A stretch of DNA of 64,000 bases from Aminobacter anthyllidis (GTDB lineage: Bacteria > Pseudomonadota > Alphaproteobacteria > Rhizobiales > Rhizobiaceae). Every line of letters begins with the position of its first letter. The first letter of the stretch is position 1. Positions 6,213 to 14,286 of this stretch are shown one piece after another. The stretch lies in assembly GCF_018555685.1 (NCBI RefSeq), contig NZ_JAFLWW010000001.1:434001-498000 (forward strand). The letters run 5' to 3'. Position numbers and translations under genes: made by a program. The notes under the pieces are model-generated. The model did not search any database, was not told the DNA's origin, and was given only the letters and a program-made list of their open reading frames with translations.

Positions 6213-8750
6213 TTAGGAGAAAAAGAAGGGGTTTTGGAGAATGCCTCGGAGGTCGAGGGTTCCCCTGGCGGGTATAGGAGGGATTTCCTCCCGGAGTTCT
6301 TCGGAGATCATCGGCAGGGCCGTCTCGTAGAACTCGGAGAGAACATCGTGGGTCTCGTACATTTCCACGAATGCCTCTCGGATGATGACCGCAAAGCGTT
6401 CGACATCACACGCATGGACCCCGAAGCTGTCATGGACAGCGGCGAAGTCGGTGATGCCTTCGTCTACGGCTCGGCTGACGGTTGCCTGAAGGTGACAGCC
6501 GTCCAGCGAGTGAACAAAGGATGGCGGGATGGACGAGCCCATCTGCCGAGGGTCCAGCTTGTCGAGGTCTTCGGTAATGCTCGGCTTGAAAATCTTGCCG
6601 TCGAAGAACGTCTTGATCTGGCGGGACTTGGTGTCGAACTTGTACTGGTGGACAGGGAACCCCAGGGGGGTCGTCCATTCGACACGGCGTTCGGTTGGTT
6701 GGGACTTGCCGACCAGCGAGGACACCTTGCGGAGCCACTGCATGGCACCATCGGCTGCGACGACGACCTTGGGGATCGCCTTCCAGACCATGTCGGCACC
6801 ATACATCTTGAAGGTCCACATCTCCTTGCTCGGCCACGGCATGACCACGCCATCCTCCAGAGCCTCGTCGACCGCCTCGGCCACATACTGGCCGCAGGAG
6901 GCACGGGTGCCGGAATAGGGCTTCACCATGACGGGGCGCTTGGTGATGCTGCGGGTTACCCCGAAGTTCACCCAGGCACCGGCTAGGTCGGCCAGTCGGT
7001 AGGAGTGTGCTACCTGACCCTCGGCGTTCTTGGTCTCGATGACCTCGGCGCTGTTGGTGTCGTTCTGCATGAGGAGCAGGGCTTCCTTGGCGACCGCCCC
7101 GTAGACATCCTGGCGGACGTTGTTCGGGGTCATGTTGACGTGGAAGCCGCCGACCGCATCGCGGAGCATGGCGGAGAAGTGCTGAAGACCCGAGCAGGTT
7201 GCGTCGAGGTCGACGTGCAGTTTGCAGACGTGGTGTTCGGGATAGGGACCGGCGTGAGCCTCAGCCCAGTCGAAGCACCATGCTAGGAACTGGCAAGGGT
7301 TATCAGCTTTCGTCCATTCAAGATTTTCCCGGGGGTTTCGGGCCACACGTCTGGCGAGGTCGAGATGCGCATGACCCCAGTCCTCGCGTTCGTCCATAGG
7401 AAGCTTGTCCGCCCCCCAACAGTTAGCACCGTGGATTGCCAGCCATCTAACGCCAGTCTGCGTGAGGGGTTTCCCTTTCGCAAACAGAAGTAGGCCTTTG
7501 ACGTAGTCGGGTCCTTGCGGGTGGAAGCCGCTCGGCCTCGGGTACGCCCGGCCCCGGCTGTCGAGGTCATGCGGGAAGTAGATCGTTTCATACTTCGACA
7601 TCCTTCGGGCCACCTGGAATGCACGGGCGGCCATCACGCGCTTGCCGATCACTCGGCGGTTGTGTTCGTGGATTTTGAAGCAGTACGTGCGGTACTCCTT
7701 CACCTTGGGGTGGTCTGGTTCGAGACCCTCAAGCGCTGCCGGTGCGGGGTCCGGCTTCTTGTTGTCGGCCCTGGGGAGTTTCCCGCAGGGGACGTTCATG
7801 GCGTACACGTACTCGATTGCGTCGAGGACACGGACGTTCACGGACCAACGGGAGCGCTGAAGTGCATTGACGGACTGGAGGACACGGTCGATGCGGCCTT
7901 CTTGCGCTAGGCGCTTGAGGGTCAGGCGGTAATTCTTCTTGGAGCCCTTGACGAGCGGATACGGTGAGACGTGGTGGCTGTGGTAGCCGCCCTTGCTCAG
8001 GTTCTCCGGGGTCCAGTCGAGAGGCTCGATGACGGTCGGGAAGTAGGTCGTGAACAGGGCCTCGCAGTGCGAAGCGTTCTGCTCGACGATCTGCGTTAGG
8101 GCCTCGCTCGGGAGGACCACGGTTCGCATGGCCTTGCCCGAGCCGGTCGTGGTGACCTCAATGTCACCCGTGGTTGCCCTGAAGATATCCAGGAGGGCCG
8201 TACCGATGTGGACCAGTTCGGTCTTTGTCCAGACGGACCAGTCCATCTCGGCCTTGGCGAACACCTGCTGCATGTACTCCTCCCGCTTCTCGCGGGTCAG
8301 TTCACGCTTGTTGAAGTCGCCGTGGACACGCTGGGACCACTTGGGATGCTCGGCATCGAACTCACGGAGCCGAAGCTCGTCGTGGATCAGGCCAGCACCG
8401 TAAAGGGCGAGGCTGGTGAAACTGCAGGGCTGACCCTGGTGGAAGATCGGGACCTTGTTGATGATCGCTTTGAGCATCAGGAAGGCGGCGAGGGCCGGAT
8501 CGACAGAGGAGAGGTGCTTGGCCGCGATGTTCTTGCGACCGGCTCGTCCGCTGTTGGCTTCCTCAAGCCACCCTTGGATACCCTTGGTGAAGGGCATCAG
8601 GTAATTCTTCACTAGGTGAGAACCAAGGAAGGTCTCACTAAAGGTTTCCTCTAGGGTTCCCTTAAGGTGATCCTTATGGAACCTCTGGATGGTCAGCCCT
8701 CGGGCCTCCTCCTCCAGCTTGAGTTGTTCGAGATAGAGATGGTCGTTCAT
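6213..8750 (-). CDS. Single-subunit phage RNA polymerase (T7 gp1 family)
   Basis: 845-residue DNA-directed RNA polymerase (T7: 883 residues) that would transcribe the middle and late phage genes. Motif A is LDATCSGLQHFSAML with the metal-binding Asp516. Motif B is TRSITKRPVMVKPYSG with Lys604 and Tyr612. Motif C is AVHDSFG with Asp774. These match T7 Asp537, Lys631, Tyr639 and Asp812, so the active site is complete. SSIPPSFVHSLDGCHL before motif C also matches. The C-terminus ends NPFFFS, hydrophobic like the T7 FAFA foot. The 94-base leader upstream has no other gene. No frameshift was seen, so the gene looks functional. Confidence 0.96.
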   Translation of the reverse strand: MNDHLYLEQLKLEEEARGLTIQRFHKDHLKGTLEETFSETFLGSHLVKNYLMPFTKGIQGWLEEANSGRAGRKNIAAKHLSSVDPALAAFLMLKAIINKVPIFHQGQPCSFTSLALYGAGLIHDELRLREFDAEHPKWSQRVHGDFNKRELTREKREEYMQQVFAKAEMDWSVWTKTELVHIGTALLDIFRATTGDIEVTTTGSGKAMRTVVLPSEALTQIVEQNASHCEALFTTYFPTVIEPLDWTPENLSKGGYHSHHVSPYPLVKGSKKNYRLTLKRLAQEGRIDRVLQSVNALQRSRWSVNVRVLDAIEYVYAMNVPCGKLPRADNKKPDPAPAALEGLEPDHPKVKEYRTYCFKIHEHNRRVIGKRVMAARAFQVARRMSKYETIYFPHDLDSRGRAYPRPSGFHPQGPDYVKGLLLFAKGKPLTQTGVRWLAIHGANCWGADKLPMDEREDWGHAHLDLARRVARNPRENLEWTKADNPCQFLAWCFDWAEAHAGPYPEHHVCKLHVDLDATCSGLQHFSAMLRDAVGGFHVNMTPNNVRQDVYGAVAKEALLLMQNDTNSAEVIETKNAEGQVAHSYRLADLAGAWVNFGVTRSITKRPVMVKPYSGTRASCGQYVAEAVDEALEDGVVMPWPSKEMWTFKMYGADMVWKAIPKVVVAADGAMQWLRKVSSLVGKSQPTERRVEWTTPLGFPVHQYKFDTKSRQIKTFFDGKIFKPSITEDLDKLDPRQMGSSIPPSFVHSLDGCHLQATVSRAVDEGITDFAAVHDSFGVHACDVERFAVIIREAFVEMYETHDVLSEFYETALPMISEELREEIPPIPARGTLDLRGILQNPFFFS

Positions 8751-8844
8751 CAGGTCTCGCTTCGGTTGGGCTTTCGATGTGCTGTAGTAGGACCAAACTC
8801 TTCGACAGCAGGAAATCTGCGGTATCGGAGAGATTTGAGCAGGG

Positions 8845-9111
8845 CTAAACGGGCCGGGGGTATAGGAGACCCATCAGGCCCTGCTTCACAGCGTCGACTA
8901 GTCGCATGTTGTATCGCCGGGAGATGCGAAGGCGCTTCCCGTGGACGGTGAACTCGTAGAACACGGCCTCTAGTCGGCTATCGTCGTCAGGCTCCCACAG
9001 GTCCATAGGTCCCCAGCGCAGCGTCACCTTGACGCCCCAGGGTCCGGCCTCGGGGAAGGCCGTGACAGCCTCCCGGTAATAGTGCAGCCGCATTTCTTCC
9101 TTGTAATCCAT
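8845..9111 (-). CDS. First early phage gene, unknown protein, 88 aa
   Basis: 88 residues starting MDYKEEMRLHYYREAVTAFP. The ATG at 9111 is chosen because GGAG lies six bases upstream; an in-frame ATG at 9147 lacks such a site. The protein is basic and aromatic-rich (LRISRRYNMRLVDAVKQGL). As the gene nearest the attachment site and upstream of the RNA polymerase, it would be read by host polymerase. In this position T7-like phages carry host-takeover or, in temperate forms, lysogeny genes, but no such domain is recognised. Confidence 0.6.
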   Translation of the reverse strand: MDYKEEMRLHYYREAVTAFPEAGPWGVKVTLRWGPMDLWEPDDDSRLEAVFYEFTVHGKRLRISRRYNMRLVDAVKQGLMGLLYPRPV

Positions 9112-9166
9112 GGGGTTCTCCGTATTCGCCACGCTGTGACATGGCACAACGAAAGCGCAGTGTCTC

Positions 9167-9178
9167 CGTTTCCGTGGA
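9167..9178 (-). repeat. Weak copy of phage 12-base element upstream of the early gene
   Basis: On the plus strand this reads CGTTTCCGTGGA, two mismatches from CGTTAACGTGGA. It lies between the prophage-edge terminator and the first phage gene, where a promoter or operator is expected. A weak match, reported for its position. Confidence 0.3.
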
Positions 9179-9190
9179 GATTTGGCACAT

Positions 9191-9221
9191 AAAAAATCCC
9201 AAGCAACGCTAAGTGCCTGAG
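9191..9221 (-). terminator. Rho-independent terminator at the prophage edge
   Basis: Read on the minus strand, CTCAGGCA and TGCTTGGG form an 8-pair stem (two wobble pairs) with an 8-base loop, followed by ATTTTTT. It lies just inside the phage, downstream of the truncated tRNA-Leu, so it would stop transcripts entering from the host tRNA promoter and insulate the prophage. Confidence 0.6.
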
Positions 9222-9255
9222 ATTATTCGCTACGTTATCGGGGTCTCTCGCGGGA

Positions 9256-9297
9256 GGAACCTAAATCCAGGGCGTCTACCAGTTCCGCCACATCCGC
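9256..9297 (-). pseudogene. tRNA-Leu(UAG) 5' half at the prophage junction
   Basis: The minus strand from 9297 reads GCGGATG (acceptor 5' strand), the D arm with GGTAGACGC, then CTGGA, loop TTTAGGT and TCC of the anticodon stem, giving anticodon UAG. Identity to a tRNA-Leu breaks inside the 3' strand of the anticodon stem: the expected AG is TC, and no variable arm, T arm or acceptor 3' strand follows. The intact gene is expected to have continued to the left. This is the host side of an attachment site; an intact copy should be restored at the far prophage end or exist elsewhere. Confidence 0.8.
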
Positions 9298-9639
9298 ATG
9301 CGAACGCCAATCCCATGCCGCCATCATTCTGTCAATCTCGGAGCCGAAACGACCCCAGCCGGGAGAAACCGCGAAGATAGTTGAAAATTGGCCCCGCCTG
9401 TGACAAAAGGCCTGTCAAATAGGATGGGACGCAAAGGACCGTCTCTGAAGGACGCGATAAGAAGTCGGAAAAACAATAACTTATCGAGCTTTCGGAAGAC
9501 GGCGGAACCAAACGGACCGCAAATGGCGGACCTGGCACCGATTTGCGAACTTGAAGCCACCCCCGGCAAACGAATTCCGGCAGGCTGAACGGCAGGACGC
9601 CGTCTACGCCGCGCCATACGTGAAAACAAAGGTTTGATG
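9298..9639. other. Intergenic region upstream of tig
   Basis: Divergent control region between the tRNA-Leu 5' end and trigger factor. It should hold the tRNA promoter (minus) and the tig promoter (plus). No reliable -35/-10 pair or coding region was identified; open frames here have unnatural composition. Confidence 0.5.
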
Positions 9640-11109
9640 ATGCAGGTCACCGAAACGCTCAACTCCGGCCTCAAGCGCGAGATCAAGGTCTCGGTTCCTG
9701 CCGGCGACATGGAAGCCCGTCTCGAGAAGCGGCTTTCGGCTGCCAAGGACAAGGTCCGCATCAACGGCTTCCGTCCTGGCAAGGTGCCGATGCAGCACAT
9801 GCGCAAGATGTACGGCAAGTCGTTCATGGCCGAAGTCGTCAACGAGATCCTTACCGACTCGACCCGTACGATCATCGCCGAGCGCGGCGAAAAGGCTGCC
9901 ATGCAGCCCGACGTGGTGATGACCGAGGACGAGAAGGAAGCCGAGAAGATTCTCGCCGGCGGCGCCGATTTCGAGTTCTCGCTGAGCTACGAAGTCATTC
10001 CGGCAATCGAGATCAAGGACTTCACCGACATCAAGGTGTTGCGCCCGGTCTACGACGTTCCGGAAAGCGAGATCGACGAGCAGGTTAACCGCGTTGCCGA
10101 ATCGGCGCGTACCTATGAGCCGAAGACCGGCAAGGCCGCTGAAGGTGACCGCGTCACCATCGACTATGTCGGCAAGATCGACGGCGTTGCCTTCGACGGC
10201 GGTACGGGCGGCGACCAGCCGCTGGTGCTCGGCTCGAAGGAGTTCATCCCCGGCTTCGAGGACCAGCTGATTGGTGCCAAGGCCGGCGACGAGAAGCTCG
10301 TCACCGTGACCTTCCCGGAGAATTACCAGGCCGGACATCTGGCCGGCAAGGAAGCCACCTTCGACGTCACCGTCAAGGAAGTTGCTGCCCCCGGCAAGCT
10401 CGAGGTCAACGACGAGACCGCGAAGAACCTCGGCCTCGAGTCGCTCGAGAAGCTGCGTGACATCGTTCGCGGCCAGATCGAGAACCAGTTCGGCGCCATG
10501 ACGCGCCAGAAGGTCAAGCGCCAGCTACTCGACCAGCTCGACGGTTCGTATCAGTTCGAAGCGCCTTCCAAGCTCGTCGAAGCCGAATTCGGCAACATCT
10601 GGAGCCAGGTGACCCGCGATCTCGAGATCGCCGGCCGCACCTTCGCCGACGAAGAGACGACCGAGGAAGAAGCCCGCGCCGAATACCAGCGCCTGGCCGA
10701 GCGTCGCGTGCGCCTCGGTCTGGTTCTCGCCGAGATCGGCGAAAAGGCCGGCGTGACGGTTTCCGACGAAGAGTTGCAGCGCGGCCTGTTCGACACGGTT
10801 CGCCGCTACCCGGGCAACCAGCAGCAGGAAGTGTTCGACTTCTACCGCAACAACCCGTCGGCGCTGGTCAACCTGCGCGCGCCGCTGTTCGAAGAAAAGG
10901 TCGTCGATCACCTGCTGTCGCAGATCACCGTCACCGACAAGAAGGTGACCAAGGAAGAGCTGCTCGCCGACGACGAGGACGAGGCTTCGGAAAAGCCGGC
11001 CAAGAAGGCTTCGGCCAAGAAGGCCGACAAGGCTGACAAGGCCGAGGGCGAAGAGCCCAAGAAGAAGGCCGCTCCGAAGAAGAAGGCCAAGGAAGCCGAC
11101 GCTGAATAA
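9640..11109 (+). CDS. tig: Trigger factor, ribosome-associated chaperone and prolyl isomerase
   Basis: 489-residue trigger factor, which binds the ribosomal exit tunnel and shields nascent chains. The N-terminal ribosome-binding domain carries the GFRPGKVP signature at about residues 46-53. The FKBP-type isomerase domain follows ([13 protein letters not shown] to FDVTVKEV, about residues 165-245), then the helical chaperone domain. The last 45 or so residues are a lysine/alanine/glutamate tail typical of alphaproteobacteria. Of three adjacent candidate starts (TTG 9634, ATG 9637, ATG 9640) the last is preferred: AAAGG lies 7 bases upstream and [14 protein letters not shown] is the usual family start. 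Confidence 0.97.
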   Translation: MQVTETLNSGLKREIKVSVPAGDMEARLEKRLSAAKDKVRINGFRPGKVPMQHMRKMYGKSFMAEVVNEILTDSTRTIIAERGEKAAMQPDVVMTEDEKEAEKILAGGADFEFSLSYEVIPAIEIKDFTDIKVLRPVYDVPESEIDEQVNRVAESARTYEPKTGKAAEGDRVTIDYVGKIDGVAFDGGTGGDQPLVLGSKEFIPGFEDQLIGAKAGDEKLVTVTFPENYQAGHLAGKEATFDVTVKEVAAPGKLEVNDETAKNLGLESLEKLRDIVRGQIENQFGAMTRQKVKRQLLDQLDGSYQFEAPSKLVEAEFGNIWSQVTRDLEIAGRTFADEETTEEEARAEYQRLAERRVRLGLVLAEIGEKAGVTVSDEELQRGLFDTVRRYPGNQQQEVFDFYRNNPSALVNLRAPLFEEKVVDHLLSQITVTDKKVTKEELLADDEDEASEKPAKKASAKKADKADKAEGEEPKKKAAPKKKAKEADAE

Positions 11110-11132
11110 GCAGGCTCTGCCGAGATGAAACG

Positions 11133-11164
11133 AAAAGGCCGCTGGTTGATCCGGCGGCCTTTTT
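11133..11164 (+). terminator. Rho-independent terminator after tig
   Basis: AAGGCCGC and GCGGCCTT form a strong stem around a short loop and end in a run of T, 24 bases after the tig stop. It also lies close to the end of convergent radC and may act on both strands. Confidence 0.85.
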
Positions 11165-11195
11165 GATTCTGGATGGCAGCTGCCTCCGGCCGCCG

Positions 11196-11948
11196 CTAGA
11201 TCAGCAGCAGGCCCTTCATGCTGGCAAAGCCATTCTTGCCGATGATGATGTGGTCGTGCACCGAGATGCCGAGCGGCTTGGCGATGTCGATGATCGTTTT
11301 GGTCATGTCAATATCGGCGCGCGAGGGCGTAGGGTCGCCGGATGGGTGATTGTGCACCAGGATAATGGCGGTCGCCGATAGCTCCAGCGCGCGCTTGATG
11401 ACTTCGCGTGGGTAGACTGGCGTGTGGTCGACGGTGCCGGTCTGCTGTACCTCGTCGGCAATCAGGACGTTCTTCTTGTCGAGGAACAGGATGCGGAAGT
11501 GCTCGCGTTCTTCGAAGGCCATAGCCGCCCGGCAATAATCGAGCACCTGGTTCCATGACGACAGAACTTCGCGGCCGCTGATTTCGCCACGCGCCATGCG
11601 TCTCGCCGCTGCTGTGATGACCTTGAGGTCGAGTGCGACGGCCGGCCCGACGCCTTTGACTTCCTGCAGCAGGTTGACGGGTGCGCCAAGCACTTCGGCC
11701 AGCGTGCCGAAGCGGGCAAGCAGGGCCTTGGCCGCCGGCTTGGTGTCGGAACGCGGGATAAGCCTAAATAGCAGAAGCTCGAGCAGTTCGTAGTCGGCAA
11801 GATTGTCGCCGCCGGCCGCCGAAAATCGCTCGCGCAGTCGCTCGCGATGGCCGAGATAATGGGGTTTTTCCTGCGCGGCTTCGCGCTTGATCGGCGACGG
11901 TGGCCGCTCGCCAAAGAAACCGCGCTCGTCGTGCTCGTCGCTCGCCAT
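11196..11948 (-). CDS. radC: RadC-family JAB/MPN-domain protein
   Basis: 250-residue RadC-type protein. The N-terminus is a helix-hairpin-helix region ([20 protein letters not shown] to [15 protein letters not shown]); the C-terminus is the JAMM-like domain with [16 protein letters not shown], carrying the metal-binding histidines and aspartate at about residues 199-214. Although named for DNA repair, the cellular role of the family is unsettled. It runs convergent to tig and lies 45 bases after map on the same strand, as in many rhizobia. Length is normal and motifs are complete. Confidence 0.93.
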   Translation of the reverse strand: MASDEHDERGFFGERPPSPIKREAAQEKPHYLGHRERLRERFSAAGGDNLADYELLELLLFRLIPRSDTKPAAKALLARFGTLAEVLGAPVNLLQEVKGVGPAVALDLKVITAAARRMARGEISGREVLSSWNQVLDYCRAAMAFEEREHFRILFLDKKNVLIADEVQQTGTVDHTPVYPREVIKRALELSATAIILVHNHPSGDPTPSRADIDMTKTIIDIAKPLGISVHDHIIIGKNGFASMKGLLLI

Positions 11949-11993
11949 GCCCAGTATGTCGCCCCCGCCGGCATTAGAGCCGGCGAAGCGATA

Positions 11994-12821
11994 TTATGCG
12001 GGCAGGCCCGGCCGGTCGAGGCCCTTGGGCGACAGCGTGAAGATTTCGCAGCCGGTCGCCGTCACGCCGACAGTGTGTTCGTACTGGGCCGAGAGCGAGC
12101 GGTCGCGGGTGACCGCCGTCCAGCCGTCGGACAACACCTTCACATGCGGGCGGCCGAGATTGATCATCGGCTCGATGGTGAAGATCATGCCCTGGCGCAT
12201 CTCCACGCCTTCGTTGACGTTGCCGTAGTGCAGGATGTTTGGTGCATCGTGGAACAGCGCGCCGACGCCATGGCCGCAGAAATCGCGAACAACCGAGCAG
12301 CGCTCGGCTTCGGCATAAGTCTGGATGGCGGCGCCGATAGCCCCTGTGCGTGCGCCCGGGCGGACGGCGGCGATGCCGCGCATCAGGCACTCATGGGTGA
12401 CTTCCAGCAGGCGCTCGGCGGCGCGCTTGATGGTGCCCACCGGGTACATGCGGCTTGAATCGCCGTGCCAACCGTCAAGGATGTAGGTGACGTCGATGTT
12501 GACGACGTCGCCGTCCTTGAGCGGCTTGTTGTCGGGAATGCCGTGGCAGACGACATGGTTGATCGAGGTACAGGACGACTTGGTGTAGCCGCGGTAGTTC
12601 AGCGTCGCCGGCAGAGCGCCGTGATCCATGCCGAACTCGAAGACAAAACGGTCGATGGCGTCGGTTGTAACCCCTGGCGCGACGCGGTCGACCAGTTCGT
12701 CGAGACAGCTGGCGGTGAGCTGGCACGCCTTGCGCATGCCTTCAAAAGCCTCCGTGCCGTAAAGACGGATCTGGCCGGTGTTCCTGAGTGGCGCCGTGGC
12801 GGCGTCGAGATAGCTGACCAT
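11994..12821 (-). CDS. map: Methionine aminopeptidase type I
   Basis: 275-residue enzyme removing the initiator methionine from nascent proteins. Metal ligands sit in the expected order: CHGIPD, NIDVTYILDGWHGDSSRMY (two aspartates), GHGVGALFHDAPNI (histidine), FTIEPMI (glutamate) and SAQYEHTVGVT (glutamate). The ATG at 12821 is chosen because AGAGG lies 3-4 bases upstream and MVSYLDAATAPLRNTGQ fits the family N-terminus; a much longer open frame upstream is a shadow of the next gene. It is probably cotranscribed with radC. Confidence 0.96.
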   Translation of the reverse strand: MVSYLDAATAPLRNTGQIRLYGTEAFEGMRKACQLTASCLDELVDRVAPGVTTDAIDRFVFEFGMDHGALPATLNYRGYTKSSCTSINHVVCHGIPDNKPLKDGDVVNIDVTYILDGWHGDSSRMYPVGTIKRAAERLLEVTHECLMRGIAAVRPGARTGAIGAAIQTYAEAERCSVVRDFCGHGVGALFHDAPNILHYGNVNEGVEMRQGMIFTIEPMINLGRPHVKVLSDGWTAVTRDRSLSAQYEHTVGVTATGCEIFTLSPKGLDRPGLPA

Positions 12822-12961
12822 TGACCTCTGCCGGATATGTCTGGAGTGCCCGCAACGACGTACGGGACGAGCCGCAGATTTGGCACCGGATGCGTCCGGT
12901 TTCAACCCGCAAAGCCCAATCGAGCGCGATATCAGCCGTTTCAGTGGCGAATTTGAGCAGC

Positions 12962-13663
12962 TCAGCCCGGCGTGGCACCATTGACGGCGTGGCCGAGCGT
13001 CTGTTTGGGGCGAGGGGCGGCAGGGTCGGCCGGCCGCAGCAGGTCGCCATGCACCCAGCCCTTGCGCCCCGAGGCCGAAACCAGCGTCCATTTGCCGTCG
13101 CGTGCGAACACCCTGACGCTCTCGCCCTGCTTGAGGCTCGAGGTAACGGGCGCGGAAACGCTCGGACGCTGGCGCAGATAGACTGACGTGCTTGTGTAGA
13201 GCACGTTGAGGGAAGCAGCGCTGGAGTTCCCGGATTTCGTTGCCGCTTCCCCGATGATTGACTTCGGGCGCGGCAACGGCGTCGGGGGTCGCGCAATCGA
13301 GGCCGTTTCGATCTCCGCCGCTGGCTTGCGCGGAGCCCGTTCTCTGGCCGCAGGTGTTGCAACTGCAACCTTCGGGGGCGAAACGTCGGTTTTGGGTTTG
13401 GCAGCGGTCGCCAGCTTGCGCGGCTCGATATCCGCCTTGGGGCGCGCCACATCGACTTGCGGGCGCGGCGCGACATTGACCTTCGGCCGCGTGACGGCCG
13501 CGTCCTTGCGGGCGGCAGTTTCTGTCTTGGGCTTGTTTGCCGTCCTGGCCGGACGATCGTCGAAACGTGCCTTGCTGGGCAAGTCCTGCGTCATGGCCCA
13601 GCCGCCGGCAGCAAGTGCGCCGAGCACCAGCCATCTCAATTTGGGAAGGGCGAATCCAGACAT
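12962..13663 (-). CDS. Membrane-anchored SH3-domain protein
   Basis: 233-residue envelope protein. Residues 8-24 form a signal or membrane anchor (LRWLVLGALAAGGWAM). Then come about 125 residues of low-complexity proline/lysine/alanine-rich linker with repeated PRPxVDVA-like units, and a C-terminal bacterial SH3 domain (YLRQRPSVSAPVTSSLKQGE to KGWVHGDLLRP). Such domains commonly bind cell wall or mediate periplasmic contacts. It lies 140 bases upstream of map on the same strand. Function beyond the SH3 fold is unknown. Confidence 0.82.
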   Translation of the reverse strand: MSGFALPKLRWLVLGALAAGGWAMTQDLPSKARFDDRPARTANKPKTETAARKDAAVTRPKVNVAPRPQVDVARPKADIEPRKLATAAKPKTDVSPPKVAVATPAARERAPRKPAAEIETASIARPPTPLPRPKSIIGEAATKSGNSSAASLNVLYTSTSVYLRQRPSVSAPVTSSLKQGESVRVFARDGKWTLVSASGRKGWVHGDLLRPADPAAPRPKQTLGHAVNGATPG

Positions 13664-13733
13664 GGCCTGAGTCTGGACTCCAGAGCTTAAAACCGCGTTG
13701 ACGCAGGCATGTCCGCACAGCTTGGCTGGCGGC

Positions 13734-13850
13734 TTACGCCTTCTTCAGAAATTCGGTTTTCAGCACCAGCCCTTTGACCTGTTTGGTGTTGCATTCGATC
13801 TCGCCGGCGTTGCCGGTCAAGCGGATGTTCTTGACCAGCGTGCCGCGCTT
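13734..13850 (-). pseudogene. phnA-like gene, 3' remnant
   Basis: The frame ending at 13734 encodes KRGTLVKNIRLTGNAGEI and then KGLVLKTEFLKKA, the C-terminal PhnA domain. Upstream the frame has no start codon and loses similarity. Just before the lysine, another frame reads GSSM, which normally precedes this segment, so a small deletion appears to break the gene. Nothing resembling the N-terminal zinc ribbon is seen. It is read as a decayed phnA (YjdM-like) gene. Confidence 0.6.
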
Positions 13851-13937
13851 ACATGGAGCTTCCTTCCGCTGTCGCGTCGATGTTTCCAGCCGGAGTAGGT
13901 TGTCAAAGCGGCGCCGTAAAGGGGAGCCGTATCATGT

Positions 13938-14114
13938 TCACGGCTTGGGCGCGGCAGTGTCAGCGGGATCGCAAGGTGCTTGGCCTTTGAAGTCCCGTGC
14001 CAGGCAGCCGTATTTGTCGAATGTCTGTCCGGTGGTTCGCGCCGCTTTCGCCATGCCGCAGGCCGATACGGTCAGGCAGGCGAGAAGAGCGATCGTGATT
14101 CTCGTGGCTTGCAT
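13938..14114 (-). CDS. Small lipoprotein, 58 aa
   Basis: 58-residue frame starting MQATRITIALLACLTVSACG, a textbook lipoprotein signal with lipobox LTVSAC and the lipidated cysteine at residue 19. The mature part is about 40 residues with two more cysteines (YGCLARDFKGQAPCD), which could form a disulfide in the periplasm. No strong ribosome site is seen. Similar tiny lipoproteins are common in rhizobia; function unknown. Confidence 0.6.
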   Translation of the reverse strand: MQATRITIALLACLTVSACGMAKAARTTGQTFDKYGCLARDFKGQAPCDPADTAAPKP

Positions 14115-14225
14115 CGTGTCACATCTGGTTGGGTGGCTTTGACGAATCGCATGTCGCGGCCGACCGCTGGCAAGTTACGGCAAAGCCCATGCTGCCACCA
14201 CGAGGCAGGCTTGCAACTGAACTGT

Positions 14226-14286
14226 AAGTGATTGGAAAACCTGGACGCCCAAGGGGAATCGAACTACCGCCATGAAAGGGCAATGG
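14226..14286 (-). repeat. Degenerate direct copy of tRNA-Glu 3' half and 3' flank
   Basis: This stretch matches 24049-24112 in the same orientation: AAGTG.TTG.AAAACCTGG, then ACGCCCAAGGGGAATCGAAC, a 6-base deletion, then TACCGCC.TGAAAGGGC. Identity covers the 3' flank, acceptor end, T arm and anticodon loop of the intact tRNA-Glu and is lost beyond. This is the pattern of the far attachment site of an element inserted at a tRNA 3' end. It cannot make a functional tRNA. Confidence 0.75.

Larger units (their letters stand above)
1..9255 (-). mobile_element. T7-like prophage, early and replication end (partial)
   Basis: All genes here lie on the minus strand and follow the T7 order: RNA polymerase, single-stranded DNA binding protein, endonuclease I, then primase-helicase. 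DNA polymerase, exonuclease and structural genes would lie beyond the left edge. The right boundary is set by a truncated host tRNA-Leu at 9256-9297, which is the expected junction of a tRNA-integrated element. No integrase, repressor or lysis gene is visible, so whether the element is intact or inducible cannot be judged. The right boundary is good to within a few bases; the left is unknown. Confidence 0.88.

Noticed and set aside
12821-13718. Upstream extension of the map frame to about 574 codons
   Set aside because: The extension is out of frame with the SH3 protein it covers and reads as low-complexity Arg/Gln/Ser; the MetAP family starts at 12821 with a ribosome site.
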